This document shows, one piece after another, positions 1-8,159 of a stretch of 36,290 bases of DNA. Each line of letters opens with the position of its first letter. The stretch's first letter is position 1. The position numbers were made by a program, and so were the translations under genes. Origin of the DNA: Gaiellales bacterium (GTDB lineage: Bacteria > Actinomycetota > Thermoleophilia > BMS3ABIN01); contig QZKG01000014.1 of assembly GCA_003599855.1 (NCBI GenBank), positions 1 through 36,290 of the forward strand. Reading direction: 5' to 3'. The notes beneath the pieces were generated by a model that searched no databases, had not been told where the DNA came from, and was given only the letters and a program-made list of their open reading frames with translations.

Positions 1-30
1 GTCAATGCCACGGCCTGCGCCCCGGGGGCG

Positions 31-1140
31 TCAGGGGCCGGTGATATCGCGATAAACTTCCTCAGTCTGCTCGGCAATCCTGTCCCAATCGTTCTCGACT
101 TTGACGTGCTCATGCCCCGCCTCGGCCTGCCGGCGCATCGCCTCACGCTCGCCATAGGCCCCTGCCAGCTTCTCCGCCAGATCCGCGACGTCGCCTGTGC
201 TGTACAGCCGGCCGAACTCGCCCTCCCTGAGCGCTTCGCGCGCTGGGCCGATGTCACTGGCCAGCACCGGAACCTTATACCACAACATCTCCAGGACCAC
301 GATGGGCAGTCCTTCGAGATAGGACGGGAGAACAAACAACCCCGCATGGGCGGACAGCTGGCTCAGCAGCTCTCCCTCGACGTTCCCGGTGAATATTATA
401 CGCTGATTGCCCGCCGCCATGCTGTGCAACATATCCACGTAATCGTCGGAATGGCTCGAACCCCCTGCCACCACCAGCGGCGCGTCCAGGCCGGACGACT
501 GATATGCCTCGATCAGGTCGTGGCAGCCCTTCTCCGGCACCAGCCGTCCCAAATATAGTATATAGCCTCCCGGTTCGAGCCCGAGGTCGCGCACCAGCCG
601 GCTTGCGCGGGGACGGCTGACGAAATCCACACCGTTGGGTATGTAGACCGTATCGCGCCCGTAGCGCTCGCGGAAATACCGCTTGAGCTCCCGCGACACG
701 ACGATGGTGCGATGGGGGAAGACGGCGGAGGCGCGCTCCCCGGCCTTGAGGATCGACCGGGCCCCGCTGCCCCACTTGTCGCGCTGCCAGTCCAGCGCGT
801 GAACCGTAGCGACTATCCGCGCCCGGGAAAGGCGCGGCAGGAAGCTGAACAGCGACGGCCCGATGCCGTGGTAGTGGATGATGTCGAAGCCGCCTCCCAG
901 GGCCGCCAGAGAAGCGGCGCCGGTGTGGATGAAGGCGTCCATCCCCTTGGCGTTTATCGTGGGGGCGGCGCGCAGGTTCAGGCCCAGGTAGGGGCCCCTG
1001 ACGGGCGAGTACCAGCCGCGCACGAAGATGGTCACATCGTGTCCGCGGTCGGCCAGCCGCGGGTAGAGCTCGTCGCAGTGCCGCTCGATCCCGCCGAACC
1101 GGGCCGGTACTCCCTTGGTGCCGATCACCGCGATCCTCAT
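31..1140 (-). CDS. GT4-family glycosyltransferase
   Basis: A 369-residue retaining glycosyltransferase of the GT-B fold (GT4 family), expected to act on the cytoplasmic side and add one sugar from a nucleotide donor to a lipid-linked glycan. The N-terminus reads MRIAVIGTKGVPARFGG, a glycine-rich start shared by many polysaccharide GT4 enzymes. The C-terminal donor-binding half holds LYLGRLVPEKG (about 195-205) and the E-x7-E motif, with Glu276 and Glu284 in LEGLPIVVLE. Length is normal for the family. It starts with ATG 4 nt after the stop of the upstream radical SAM gene and has no strong Shine-Dalgarno sequence, so coupled translation is likely. It is the last complete gene of the long minus-strand run in this window. 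Donor and acceptor sugars cannot be told from sequence. Confidence 0.9.
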   Translation of the reverse strand: MRIAVIGTKGVPARFGGIERHCDELYPRLADRGHDVTIFVRGWYSPVRGPYLGLNLRAAPTINAKGMDAFIHTGAASLAALGGGFDIIHYHGIGPSLFSFLPRLSRARIVATVHALDWQRDKWGSGARSILKAGERASAVFPHRTIVVSRELKRYFRERYGRDTVYIPNGVDFVSRPRASRLVRDLGLEPGGYILYLGRLVPEKGCHDLIEAYQSSGLDAPLVVAGGSSHSDDYVDMLHSMAAGNQRIIFTGNVEGELLSQLSAHAGLFVLPSYLEGLPIVVLEMLWYKVPVLASDIGPAREALREGEFGRLYSTGDVADLAEKLAGAYGEREAMRRQAEAGHEHVKVENDWDRIAEQTEEVYRDITGP

Positions 1141-1144
1141 CTGA

Positions 1145-2143
1145 TCACTTCATGACCTCGCGGCCCAGGAGAGCCCTGACCTTGCCGGAGGCCACCCAGG
1201 CCGCCACCCTGGCGGGGTTACGCTTGATCGCCGACCTCGCGGTGCAGACCATCCAGCAACCGATCTCGCAGGAGGCCACCTTGCGCCTGGCCTCGGCGGC
1301 CGCAGTCGAATCCCAGACGGCCTCGAAGGAATCCTCGCGCAGGTTCCCCAGGGGCAGGTCGAGGATGTTGCAGGTGTAGATACTGCCGTCGGGGCTCATG
1401 AAGAAGAAATCGTCGGCGGCGCGGCAGGTCAGCGGCCGGCCGTCGCCGGCGGCGAACTCGTACAGCCCGCGGCTGAAATACGCCCGCGCCCAGCGCTTGG
1501 GCTCAAGGCTCCTTAGCTCGCTGGCGGCGATCATGTCGACCTGGCGCCTCAGCCTCTCCAGGTCGACCCTGCCGACACCGGTGGTCTGGAAATAGTGGGT
1601 GGATTCCTGGGCCAGCGCACAGGTGAACTCGATGCCGAGCTCCCGGGAAAGCTGGTAGACCCTGTAAAAATCGTCGACGTTGTCGTCCACAACGGTGAAC
1701 GCCAGGCGCAAATTGGTCATCCCCGCCTGTTGCAGCCCCCGGATGAACGCCAGGCACTTGTCGTAAGCGCCCTCGATTCCCCGGATGCGGTCGTGCACCG
1801 GGCCGATGCCGTCCAGCGACACCGCCACGCCGATGCCGGGGTCGATGGACCTGATCTCCTCCATCCGCTCGAGCATCCTGGCGGTGCCCAGCAGGGCGTT
1901 GGTGGAGATGATCGTCTGCGCCGACGGGCAACTCGTCCTGACCGCCCGCACGATGTCCTCCAGGCGCTTGTGTAGGAAGGGCTCACCGCCGCTCAGGTTG
2001 ACGTACTTGAGCGAAGCAGGCAGTTTCTCCACCAGGGCGGGATCCAGGTCTGAGCTGTCCCCGCTCTGCCAGATGTTGCACATCAGGCAGCGGGCATTGC
2101 AGCGGTAAGTGACCGCGATGACGGCGTCGTATGGCTTGCTGAT
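1145..2143 (-). CDS. Radical SAM/SPASM-type protein (probable ATC start)
   Basis: A radical SAM enzyme that should cleave S-adenosylmethionine with a 4Fe-4S cluster to start radical chemistry; substrate unknown. The first ATG (2083) lies inside the cluster motif. Reading in frame further upstream restores it: CNARCLMC gives Cys15, Cys19 and Cys22 if translation begins at the ATC at 2143-2141. Between the preceding in-frame TGA and codon 2083 there is no ATG, GTG or TTG. The ATC sits 5 nt after a GAGGAAG Shine-Dalgarno (2155-2149) and 2 nt after the stop of the upstream glycosyltransferase. This gives 332 residues starting SKPYDAVIAVTYRC, a natural beginning for this family. The C-terminal part has a SPASM-like cysteine region (CRAADDFFF, then YTCNILDLPLGN, then CEIGCWMVC) that should bind an auxiliary cluster. 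A damaged start codon or base-call error is the alternative to true ATC initiation. Confidence 0.82.
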   Translation of the reverse strand: MSKPYDAVIAVTYRCNARCLMCNIWQSGDSSDLDPALVEKLPASLKYVNLSGGEPFLHKRLEDIVRAVRTSCPSAQTIISTNALLGTARMLERMEEIRSIDPGIGVAVSLDGIGPVHDRIRGIEGAYDKCLAFIRGLQQAGMTNLRLAFTVVDDNVDDFYRVYQLSRELGIEFTCALAQESTHYFQTTGVGRVDLERLRRQVDMIAASELRSLEPKRWARAYFSRGLYEFAAGDGRPLTCRAADDFFFMSPDGSIYTCNILDLPLGNLREDSFEAVWDSTAAAEARRKVASCEIGCWMVCTARSAIKRNPARVAAWVASGKVRALLGREVMK

Positions 2144-2155
2144 GGCTACTTCCTC
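2144..2155 (-). promoter_or_regulatory. Shine-Dalgarno preceding the ATC start
   Basis: GAGGAAG on the minus strand (2155-2149) is followed by TAGCC, which includes the stop of the upstream glycosyltransferase gene, and then ATC at 2143. The 5-nt spacing is ideal for ribosome initiation. This site is what decides the proposed non-canonical start of the radical SAM gene, because no ATG, GTG or TTG exists in frame upstream of the cluster cysteines. Confidence 0.55.
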
Positions 2156-3375
2156 TTCACCTGTTTGTAGGTTTCCATGATCTTCTCATAATGCACTTGA
2201 GGCGCATACTCCTCCTCGGCCATGGCCCGTGCCGCGTGGCCCATCTCGCGGCAGAGCTCCGGATCGTTCCAGAGCCGTTCCACGGCCGCGCCCAGTTCTT
2301 CAGCGTTGCCGGGGGCAGCCAGGAGGCCGGTCTCGCCCTCGCGCACCATCTCGGGGATGCCGCCGATGTCGCTGCCGATGACAGGCTTGCCGCAGGCGAA
2401 AGCCTCCAGCGCCGACATGGGCGCGTTCTCGAACCACTCCGACGGGATGCAGACGAAACGGCTCTGGCGCACCAGCTCCCGCACATCATCCTCATTGCGG
2501 AAACCGAGAAACTCGATGTTGTCGGCCCCCAGTTCCAGCGCCAGGGCGCGGACCTTGTGGTTGAGCATGCCTGAACCGACCACTTTGAGGCGCACATGGG
2601 GCAGGGCGGCCAGCGCCCTGACCAGCGTCTCCACCCCCTTCTCCTCGGAGAGGCGACCGCTGTAGAGGGCGTAGTCCCCCCCGCCGCCATCAGGGCTCCA
2701 GCGCGCAGTGTCGACGAAGTTGGGAATCACCTGCACCTTTCCCGGCTCGATACCACGGTCCAGCAGCTTTTTGGCGACGAAACGGCTCGGCGCGACGAAG
2801 CGGTCGATGCCGTCGACGTAAGCCCGCTTCAGGTCGTGGAAGAACATCTCCACCGCGCAGAGGACGCTGGCCCCGCGGGAATCCTTGACGCACTTGAGCC
2901 GGATGCAGGAACCGTAGTGCAACGGCCGGCAGCGCTCGCAGATGCCCTCCGGGTTATAGTGCCTGAGGGCGGGGCAGGTGAGCTTGTAGTCGTGGATGGT
3001 CATGACCGTCCCCACGCCACGGTCCTCCAGGGGAGGCAGGATCGACGGCGACAGGTGGTGATAGATGTTGTGCATGTGGGCGATATCCGGGTCGGAGAGG
3101 TCCGCCACCACGGAAACGCGGCTGCTGGACTCCTTGGAGTAGAGGATGCGGGAGGCGACGCCGATCCGCTTGATGAGCGACATCCGGTAGGGGTCGGCCA
3201 GCTCCACCGGGGAGACGAAGAGCGAGGAGTAGCGGGACGGCTCGTTGTCGCCGTCCTGCATGGCGAAGGGGATGATCTCGTGCCCCCGCTCCTCAAGCAT
3301 GCGCGACAGCTCGAAGACATAGCGTTCGCTGCCGCCGCGCACCCGCCAGAACTTGTTGATCTGCATTATCTTCAT
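2146..3375 (-). CDS. GT4-family glycosyltransferase with internal cysteine cluster
   Basis: A 409-residue GT4 glycosyltransferase, presumed cytoplasmic and acting in glycan assembly. The N-terminus MKIMQINKFWRVRGGSERYV is the usual acceptor-domain start, with the glycine-rich loop RGGSE. The donor domain carries LYSGRLSEEKGVETL (about 238-252) and the E-x7-E pair Glu316/Glu324 in FENAPMSALE. Between the halves lies a cysteine-rich insertion (Cys134, Cys146, Cys149, Cys157, Cys162; CERCRPLHYGSC followed by LKCVKDS). Such an insertion is recurrent in a GT4 subgroup and probably binds a metal or forms a structural knot. The start codon overlaps the stop of the downstream-coordinate glycosyltransferase by 4 nt (ATGA), so the two are translationally coupled. 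Confidence 0.9.
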   Translation of the reverse strand: MKIMQINKFWRVRGGSERYVFELSRMLEERGHEIIPFAMQDGDNEPSRYSSLFVSPVELADPYRMSLIKRIGVASRILYSKESSSRVSVVADLSDPDIAHMHNIYHHLSPSILPPLEDRGVGTVMTIHDYKLTCPALRHYNPEGICERCRPLHYGSCIRLKCVKDSRGASVLCAVEMFFHDLKRAYVDGIDRFVAPSRFVAKKLLDRGIEPGKVQVIPNFVDTARWSPDGGGGDYALYSGRLSEEKGVETLVRALAALPHVRLKVVGSGMLNHKVRALALELGADNIEFLGFRNEDDVRELVRQSRFVCIPSEWFENAPMSALEAFACGKPVIGSDIGGIPEMVREGETGLLAAPGNAEELGAAVERLWNDPELCREMGHAARAMAEEEYAPQVHYEKIMETYKQVKRK

Positions 3376-4535
3376 TCCATCGCCCCTTGTTTGCCGGGTG
3401 CCAGCGACCCGTAGGTCTCCAGGGTCTGCGCCGCTATGCTGTCCCAGGAATACTTGCCGGCGACGCTGTTCCAGGCATCGCCCAGGCGCCGCCTGAGCGC
3501 CTCGTCGGCGGCCAGGCGTCCCATGGCCGCCGCCAGCCCCGCCTCGTCACCGGGCTCGATGATGATGCCGGCGCCCGCTTCTTCCACCATCGCCGGAAGG
3601 CCGCCGATATCGCTGGCGATCACCGGCAACCCGAAGCCCATGGCCACGTGCGCCAGGCCGCTGGTCGACGACTCCCGGTAAGGCAGCAGCAGCGCGTCGG
3701 CGGCCTTGAAATACTTATGTACATCGACGACGGGGACATGTCCCAGGTGGAGGCTCACCCGGGCGGCAAGGCCCTCAGCCTCGATCAGGCTGGCGTAGCG
3801 GTCGAAACCCTGACTGCCTGGGTTGCCGGCGACGACCAGGCCCACCGCCGGGCCGCCGTCCTCCTGCCGCCGCAGGCGCCCGAGGGCCCTGAGGGCGATG
3901 TCCAGGCCCTTGTAATCGTCGATATGGCCGAAGAACAGGTACCAGACGACGTCCGGGTCGAGGCCGAGCGCTTCCCGCGCCCGCTCCCGGTCGAGCCCTG
4001 GGTCGATGTCGAAAAAGCCGTATTCACCGTGGGGGATCACGCTGATCCTGTCCCGCGCGACTCCCAGTTCACCGGTCAAAAAGTCTGCTCCCCGTTGCGA
4101 ATGGACGATGATGCGGTCGAACTGGCGGTAGTAGAGCCTGAACAGGAATGAGTGGTAGCTGCGCCGCCTGTGCGGCAGCCAGTCGTGCGCCGTGTACACC
4201 AGCCTCGTGCCTCTTCTCCTCTGTAATTTTAACAGGATAAGCTCCAAAGCGGGAAACTTGAGGGAGGCCTGGTAGTGGACGGTGTCAGGCCGGTCGTCCC
4301 GGTAGCGGCGCCAGAACCTCAGGATGTCTACCGGATACATGCGGGAGCGGCGGAAGAGCTTAACGACCGGGAAATCAGCCCGGAAGGCATCGAGCTCGTA
4401 GTTAGCGTTCGTGACCAGGGTGACTTCGGCCCCCGCGGCCGCTAGCGCCCGCGCCAGGCAGAAGCTGTAGTGGGTCAGGCCGCTGTTGCCGGTGAAGACG
4501 GCCAGCCATATCCTGGGCCCGCGCTTTGCCATCAT
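3372..4535 (-). CDS. GT4-family glycosyltransferase
   Basis: A 387-residue GT-B glycosyltransferase. The N-terminal half begins RIWLAVFTGNSGLTHYS and holds VYTAHDWLPHRRRS (about 113-126), typical of the acceptor domain. The donor half has LFFGHIDDYKGLDIAL (about 200-215) and PYRESSTSGLAHVAMGFG (about 285-302). In that motif the first glutamate of the E-x7-E pair is Glu288, but the second position is His296. Members of this PYRE-x2-x-SG subgroup often lack the second glutamate, so this need not mean inactivity. Both ends overlap neighbours by 4 nt (ATGA), showing tight coupling inside the glycosyltransferase block. Sugar specificity is not predictable. Confidence 0.88.
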   Translation of the reverse strand: MMAKRGPRIWLAVFTGNSGLTHYSFCLARALAAAGAEVTLVTNANYELDAFRADFPVVKLFRRSRMYPVDILRFWRRYRDDRPDTVHYQASLKFPALELILLKLQRRRGTRLVYTAHDWLPHRRRSYHSFLFRLYYRQFDRIIVHSQRGADFLTGELGVARDRISVIPHGEYGFFDIDPGLDRERAREALGLDPDVVWYLFFGHIDDYKGLDIALRALGRLRRQEDGGPAVGLVVAGNPGSQGFDRYASLIEAEGLAARVSLHLGHVPVVDVHKYFKAADALLLPYRESSTSGLAHVAMGFGLPVIASDIGGLPAMVEEAGAGIIIEPGDEAGLAAAMGRLAADEALRRRLGDAWNSVAGKYSWDSIAAQTLETYGSLAPGKQGAME

Positions 4536-5728
4536 GGCCTCCCTGCTATGCCGGAGAGGAACCCGCGGAGAGCGCCGGCCAGCCGCGGCCAGTCGTATCG
4601 GTCGGCGGCCAGGCGCGCGGCCTCCTCCCGCAATGCATCTGCCAGGGCTGGATCGTCGAACAGCCTCCTGACCGCGGCCGCCATGGCAGCGGGGTCATCG
4701 GCGATGAGCAGGTGGCTGCCATCCACCGCAGCCAGGCCCTCGGCGCCCTTGCTGGTGGAGACCACCGGCGTCCCCGCGGCGAACGCCTCCAGGATCTTGA
4801 GCCGGGAACCGCCACCATGGCGCAGGGGCACTACCAGCATGTCATGGCCGCGGTAGAGCGGTCTGACGTCCTCGACGAAGCCGGTGACCTCCACCCCGTC
4901 GAGGGCCGCCAGCGCCCTGACCGCCGGGGCTGGGTCGCCGCCGGCGATGGTGAAGACCGTGTCTGGATAGCGCTCGCGGATGAGCGGCAGCGCCTCGCGG
5001 GCGAACCAGCCCACCGCGTCGATGTTGGATTCGTAGCTCATCAGACCGATGTAGAGCAGGCGGTGGGCCGCCTCGCGGGGGGCGTCGAGGAGCTCCCGGT
5101 AGCTGGAGCAGTCGACACCGTTCTCCACCACCGCCGCCGGCAGTGAGGGCGCCATCCGGCTCAGGCGTTGACGGTCCGCGAGCGTCACCGTCACCGCGCC
5201 CTGCATGCGGGAGAGCATCCGCTTCTCGTAACCATGGGACCAGGCGGCGGTCGCACGCTTGAAGGCCCGCTGAGGCTGCGGGTAGGTAGCCGCCAGGGCG
5301 CGGGCCAGGTCGGACTCGATGTTGTGCAGCACCAGGACCCTGGGGCAGTCGATAACCAGGGAGTAGCGCGCCATGAAGAGGTGTTCCGCCAGGGCGACAT
5401 CGAAGCCCTCGCGGCCGAGCCGCGCCAGGGCCGTGAAGATATCCCGCTCCCAGGAGAGGATGAACTCCGGCGGCACGCCGCCGGCCATCCTGCGCGCGTA
5501 GATGGAAAGCTTCTCGGCCAGGCTGTTCACCGGCTTGCTGACCACCGTCAGCCCCAGGCCGGCCTCCCTGACAGCCTCCTTCTGACTTTCCGTGGCCGGC
5601 TCCTCGCTCAGGCAGAAAAGATGCACCTGGTCCTCCCGGGCCAGTTGCCGGGCCAGGTTGAAAACGCGGATCTTGAGCCCCGAGGTGGCGGGGTACGGGA
5701 TCACCGGCGAGCAGACGAGAATCTTCAT
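4532..5728 (-). CDS. GT4-family glycosyltransferase (EpsH1/PEP-CTERM-type sugar transferase-like)
   Basis: A 398-residue GT4 glycosyltransferase. The open frame runs further upstream, but the start is set at ATG 5728, giving MKILVCSPVIPYPATSGLK, the standard beginning of this subfamily; it overlaps the GT2 gene stop by 4 nt (ATGA). The donor-binding part contains PLRHGGGSRLKILEAFAAG and a following GAEGL, which strongly resemble sugar transferases found with EpsH-type exopolysaccharide systems. The glycine-rich GGGSRLK loop and the glutamate in KILEAF are the recognisable nucleotide-sugar site. It likely extends the lipid-linked repeat unit in the cytoplasm. Subfamily naming is by motif resemblance only. 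Confidence 0.88.
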   Translation of the reverse strand: MKILVCSPVIPYPATSGLKIRVFNLARQLAREDQVHLFCLSEEPATESQKEAVREAGLGLTVVSKPVNSLAEKLSIYARRMAGGVPPEFILSWERDIFTALARLGREGFDVALAEHLFMARYSLVIDCPRVLVLHNIESDLARALAATYPQPQRAFKRATAAWSHGYEKRMLSRMQGAVTVTLADRQRLSRMAPSLPAAVVENGVDCSSYRELLDAPREAAHRLLYIGLMSYESNIDAVGWFAREALPLIRERYPDTVFTIAGGDPAPAVRALAALDGVEVTGFVEDVRPLYRGHDMLVVPLRHGGGSRLKILEAFAAGTPVVSTSKGAEGLAAVDGSHLLIADDPAAMAAAVRRLFDDPALADALREEAARLAADRYDWPRLAGALRGFLSGIAGRP

Positions 5729-6714
5729 CGCGACTCCCCGCCCCTCTCCGCGGCTGGCGCGCCGGCCGCGCCGAAACGCCCCCGCATGTAGTCGAAGAAG
5801 CCCGACCAGAGGGCAGCCAGGTACGGCAGCGCCCGCAGCCGGTGGGCCCGCGCCAGGGTCAGGCCCTGGCCCAGCACCAGGTAGCGCCACAGCCTCAGGG
5901 TCGTGAGCGACCAGCGTCCCGCGGCGGCATCCAGACGGTAGGCCTCCAGCAGGTTCCGCGTCTGGTAATAGTAGAAGCGCGGCCGGTAGGCCCCGCCCAT
6001 GGAGCGCGAAACCCGGTGGCGGATGACCGAGGCAGGCTCGTAATAGCAAGTGACGCCCGCCCGCCGGGCGCGCAGGCAGAAGTCGACTTCCTCGGCATAC
6101 ATGAAGAAGCGCTCGTCTAAAAGGCCGATGCGCCCGAAGAGCTCCGAGCGAACGAAGAAGAGGCAGCCGGTGACATAATCCACGGGGCCAGGCTGGTCGA
6201 AGGAGCCGTCGTCGGCCTGGTCCTGCCCCCGGTGGCTGGTGAAACCGCGCCTGGGATCGACCTCGCCCCCGGCGAACCAGATAACGTCATCGGAGCCGTC
6301 ATAGAGTATCTTGCCGCCGATGATGCCCGCCCGCGGTTCGGCCTCTGCCCGCGCCACGAGCGGCTCGATGAAACCCGGGTCCACCAGCGTATCGTTGTTG
6401 AGCAGGCAGACGTAGGCGGCGCCGGCAGCGAGCGCCGCCCGGATGCCCAGGTTGCAGCCGCCGGCAAAGCCGAGATTCTCCTCCGAGCGGATATGGACGG
6501 CGCCGGGGAACTCGTCCCTCAGGCGCTCACCCGAGCCGTCGCCGGAACCGTTGTCCACGACAGCCACCGTCAGATCGGGCCAGGTGGCAACCGCCAGCGA
6601 CTCGAGGCAGTCGCGGGTATCCCCGTAAGAGTCATACACGACGAGGACGACCCAGACTGGCGCGGCAGGCGCACGGGACTCATCAGCCATGCCGGTATCG
6701 GCCGCCGGATTCAA
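5725..6714 (-). CDS. GT2-family glycosyltransferase (rhamnosyltransferase-like)
   Basis: A 329-residue inverting glycosyltransferase with a GT-A fold. The nucleotide-binding start is WVVLVVYDSYGDTRDCLESL (about 21-40), followed by VVDNGSGDGS (52-61), NNDT (106-109) as the metal-binding Asp region, and MYAEEVDFCLRARRAG as the acceptor/catalytic-base motif. This order matches WbbL-type rhamnosyltransferases and related O-antigen enzymes, although the sugar is not proven. The start is probably TTG at 6714: a GGGGGAGGG ribosome site lies just upstream and the TTG overlaps the flippase stop (TTGA). An ATG eight codons inside (6690) is the alternative. It is the only GT-A enzyme in the block; the others are GT4. 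Confidence 0.88.
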   Translation of the reverse strand: MNPAADTGMADESRAPAAPVWVVLVVYDSYGDTRDCLESLAVATWPDLTVAVVDNGSGDGSGERLRDEFPGAVHIRSEENLGFAGGCNLGIRAALAAGAAYVCLLNNDTLVDPGFIEPLVARAEAEPRAGIIGGKILYDGSDDVIWFAGGEVDPRRGFTSHRGQDQADDGSFDQPGPVDYVTGCLFFVRSELFGRIGLLDERFFMYAEEVDFCLRARRAGVTCYYEPASVIRHRVSRSMGGAYRPRFYYYQTRNLLEAYRLDAAAGRWSLTTLRLWRYLVLGQGLTLARAHRLRALPYLAALWSGFFDYMRGRFGAAGAPAAERGGESR

Positions 6715-8159
6715 GCGGTCCCTCCCCCGCCGTTCCGCAGCTGGCGAAAATAACCCATGTCATCCTTCGATATTACCCGAAAAAGAAGCAGCGATCCGAT
6801 ATAGACGGCTGCTGCGCCGGCGGCGGCGAGCGCCTGCAGCTCGCAACACTCGGATAAAGACCTCAAGACTGTCAGGGAGGCGAATGCTGCGGCCAGCGGC
6901 GCCGCGAACACCTCCCGCAGGCGCACCCCGCGCAGGAAGTAGGCGCAGAAACCGTAAAAGACGACGAAGCTGAGGACGTCGGCGAAAAGCGTGGTCATGG
7001 CCGCACCGATGGCCCCGTACGCCGGGATGAACAGCAGGTTCAGCCCGACGTTGGCCGCCAGGGACAAAAGCGACCATTTGGCCATGCGGCCCTGCACGCC
7101 CAGGGCGATATAGAGGTTGCCGAACAGGGTTGTCCCCACCATAAAGGGGACTGCGAGGCCAAGCACCCGCAGGATGTCCACCGAAGGCTCGAACTCTGGC
7201 GGGAAGAGCAGCCGGATGACCGGCGCCGACAGCGCCACCATCATGATGGCGGCGCCCAGGCCGGTCACCCAGATGTACTTGAGGGTTTTCTCGAAAAGGG
7301 TGAACAGCTTCTCCTTCGATGTGTTCTGGAAGCGCGACATCACCGGCAGGAGCGCATGGACCGCCAGCCAGCCGAACATGACCGGTATCTCGAAGAGCTT
7401 GTAAGCCGCCGCGTACCGGCCCACCTCGGCGTCGTCGCGCAGCCACTCCAGCAGCAGGATGTCCACCTTGTAGTAGGCGAGGCTGATGAGCTGCCAGTAG
7501 AGCACCGGGAACGACTCGCGCGCCAGGTGGGCGAAACTTTCCCGCGTCACGGACCAGCCGCCGCGCTCCCGGTCGAGGCGCCTGTAGAAAAGGGATGAAT
7601 AGCCGAGCCGGACGCAGCTGGCGGCCAGGTAGACCACGGTCATGGCGGCGATGCCGCCGCCGGAGTAGAGCACCGCCACGCCGGCTGCGGTCAGGACCAG
7701 GGAGAAGATGACATCAGCCAGGGCGCTCAGATCCATGCGCTCGAAGCCCTGGAAGCCGGCCTCGATGGCAGTGGAGAGCGAGGTGGGGATGATCGAAAGG
7801 GTGGCGATCATCAGGGGCAGGAAGTAGTCGCCGCCGACCCCGCCCGCCAGTAGGATGACGAGCACCGCCAGCGCCACCATGACCGTGGTCAGCCCCCTGA
7901 GGAGCAGAGCGGACGCGAGAACCTGGTTGGCTTTCTCCCGGCGGCGGCTCACCTCGCGGACGATGATGTTGGCGCTGCCGAAATCGGCAGCCATGCCGGC
8001 GATCATCACCACGACGAGTATGACCGAATAGCGTCCGTAGCCGGCGTCAGCAAGCTTGCGGGCCAGAACGACATTGATCACCAGCCCCAGCAGTCGGCTC
8101 AGCGCCTGGTAGACAAACAGGTAGGAGATGTTACGGGCTACCCGCCTGACCTCACTCAT
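6711..8159 (-). CDS. Polysaccharide biosynthesis flippase (Wzx/MATE-like)
   Basis: A 482-residue polytopic membrane protein of the polysaccharide-exporter superfamily, expected to flip lipid-linked oligosaccharide across the inner membrane. It begins MSEVRRVARNISYLFVYQALSRLLGL, with the short basic leader and amphipathic first helix usual in this family. About 12-14 hydrophobic segments can be counted. The motif LADAGYGRYSVILVVVMIAGMAADFG (split between the first and second helices) is the typical 'G.YG.Y' signature, and RREKANQVLASAL follows. It overlaps both neighbours by 4 nt and lies between the polymerase-like genes and the glycosyltransferases, the expected place for a Wzx. It is the most divergent of the three flippases here. 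Confidence 0.88.
   Translation of the reverse strand: MSEVRRVARNISYLFVYQALSRLLGLVINVVLARKLADAGYGRYSVILVVVMIAGMAADFGSANIIVREVSRRREKANQVLASALLLRGLTTVMVALAVLVILLAGGVGGDYFLPLMIATLSIIPTSLSTAIEAGFQGFERMDLSALADVIFSLVLTAAGVAVLYSGGGIAAMTVVYLAASCVRLGYSSLFYRRLDRERGGWSVTRESFAHLARESFPVLYWQLISLAYYKVDILLLEWLRDDAEVGRYAAAYKLFEIPVMFGWLAVHALLPVMSRFQNTSKEKLFTLFEKTLKYIWVTGLGAAIMMVALSAPVIRLLFPPEFEPSVDILRVLGLAVPFMVGTTLFGNLYIALGVQGRMAKWSLLSLAANVGLNLLFIPAYGAIGAAMTTLFADVLSFVVFYGFCAYFLRGVRLREVFAAPLAAAFASLTVLRSLSECCELQALAAAGAAAVYIGSLLLFRVISKDDMGYFRQLRNGGGGTA

Noticed and set aside
1..30. A possible start (GTG at 11-9, minus strand) of another gene running off the left edge.
   Set aside because: Only three codons are visible and there is no clear ribosome site, so no gene can be supported.
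5729..6049. Upstream extension of the glycosyltransferase at 4532-5728.
   Set aside because: It overlaps the conserved C-terminal coding part of the GT2 gene in another frame; ATG 5728 gives the family-typical start with an ATGA overlap.
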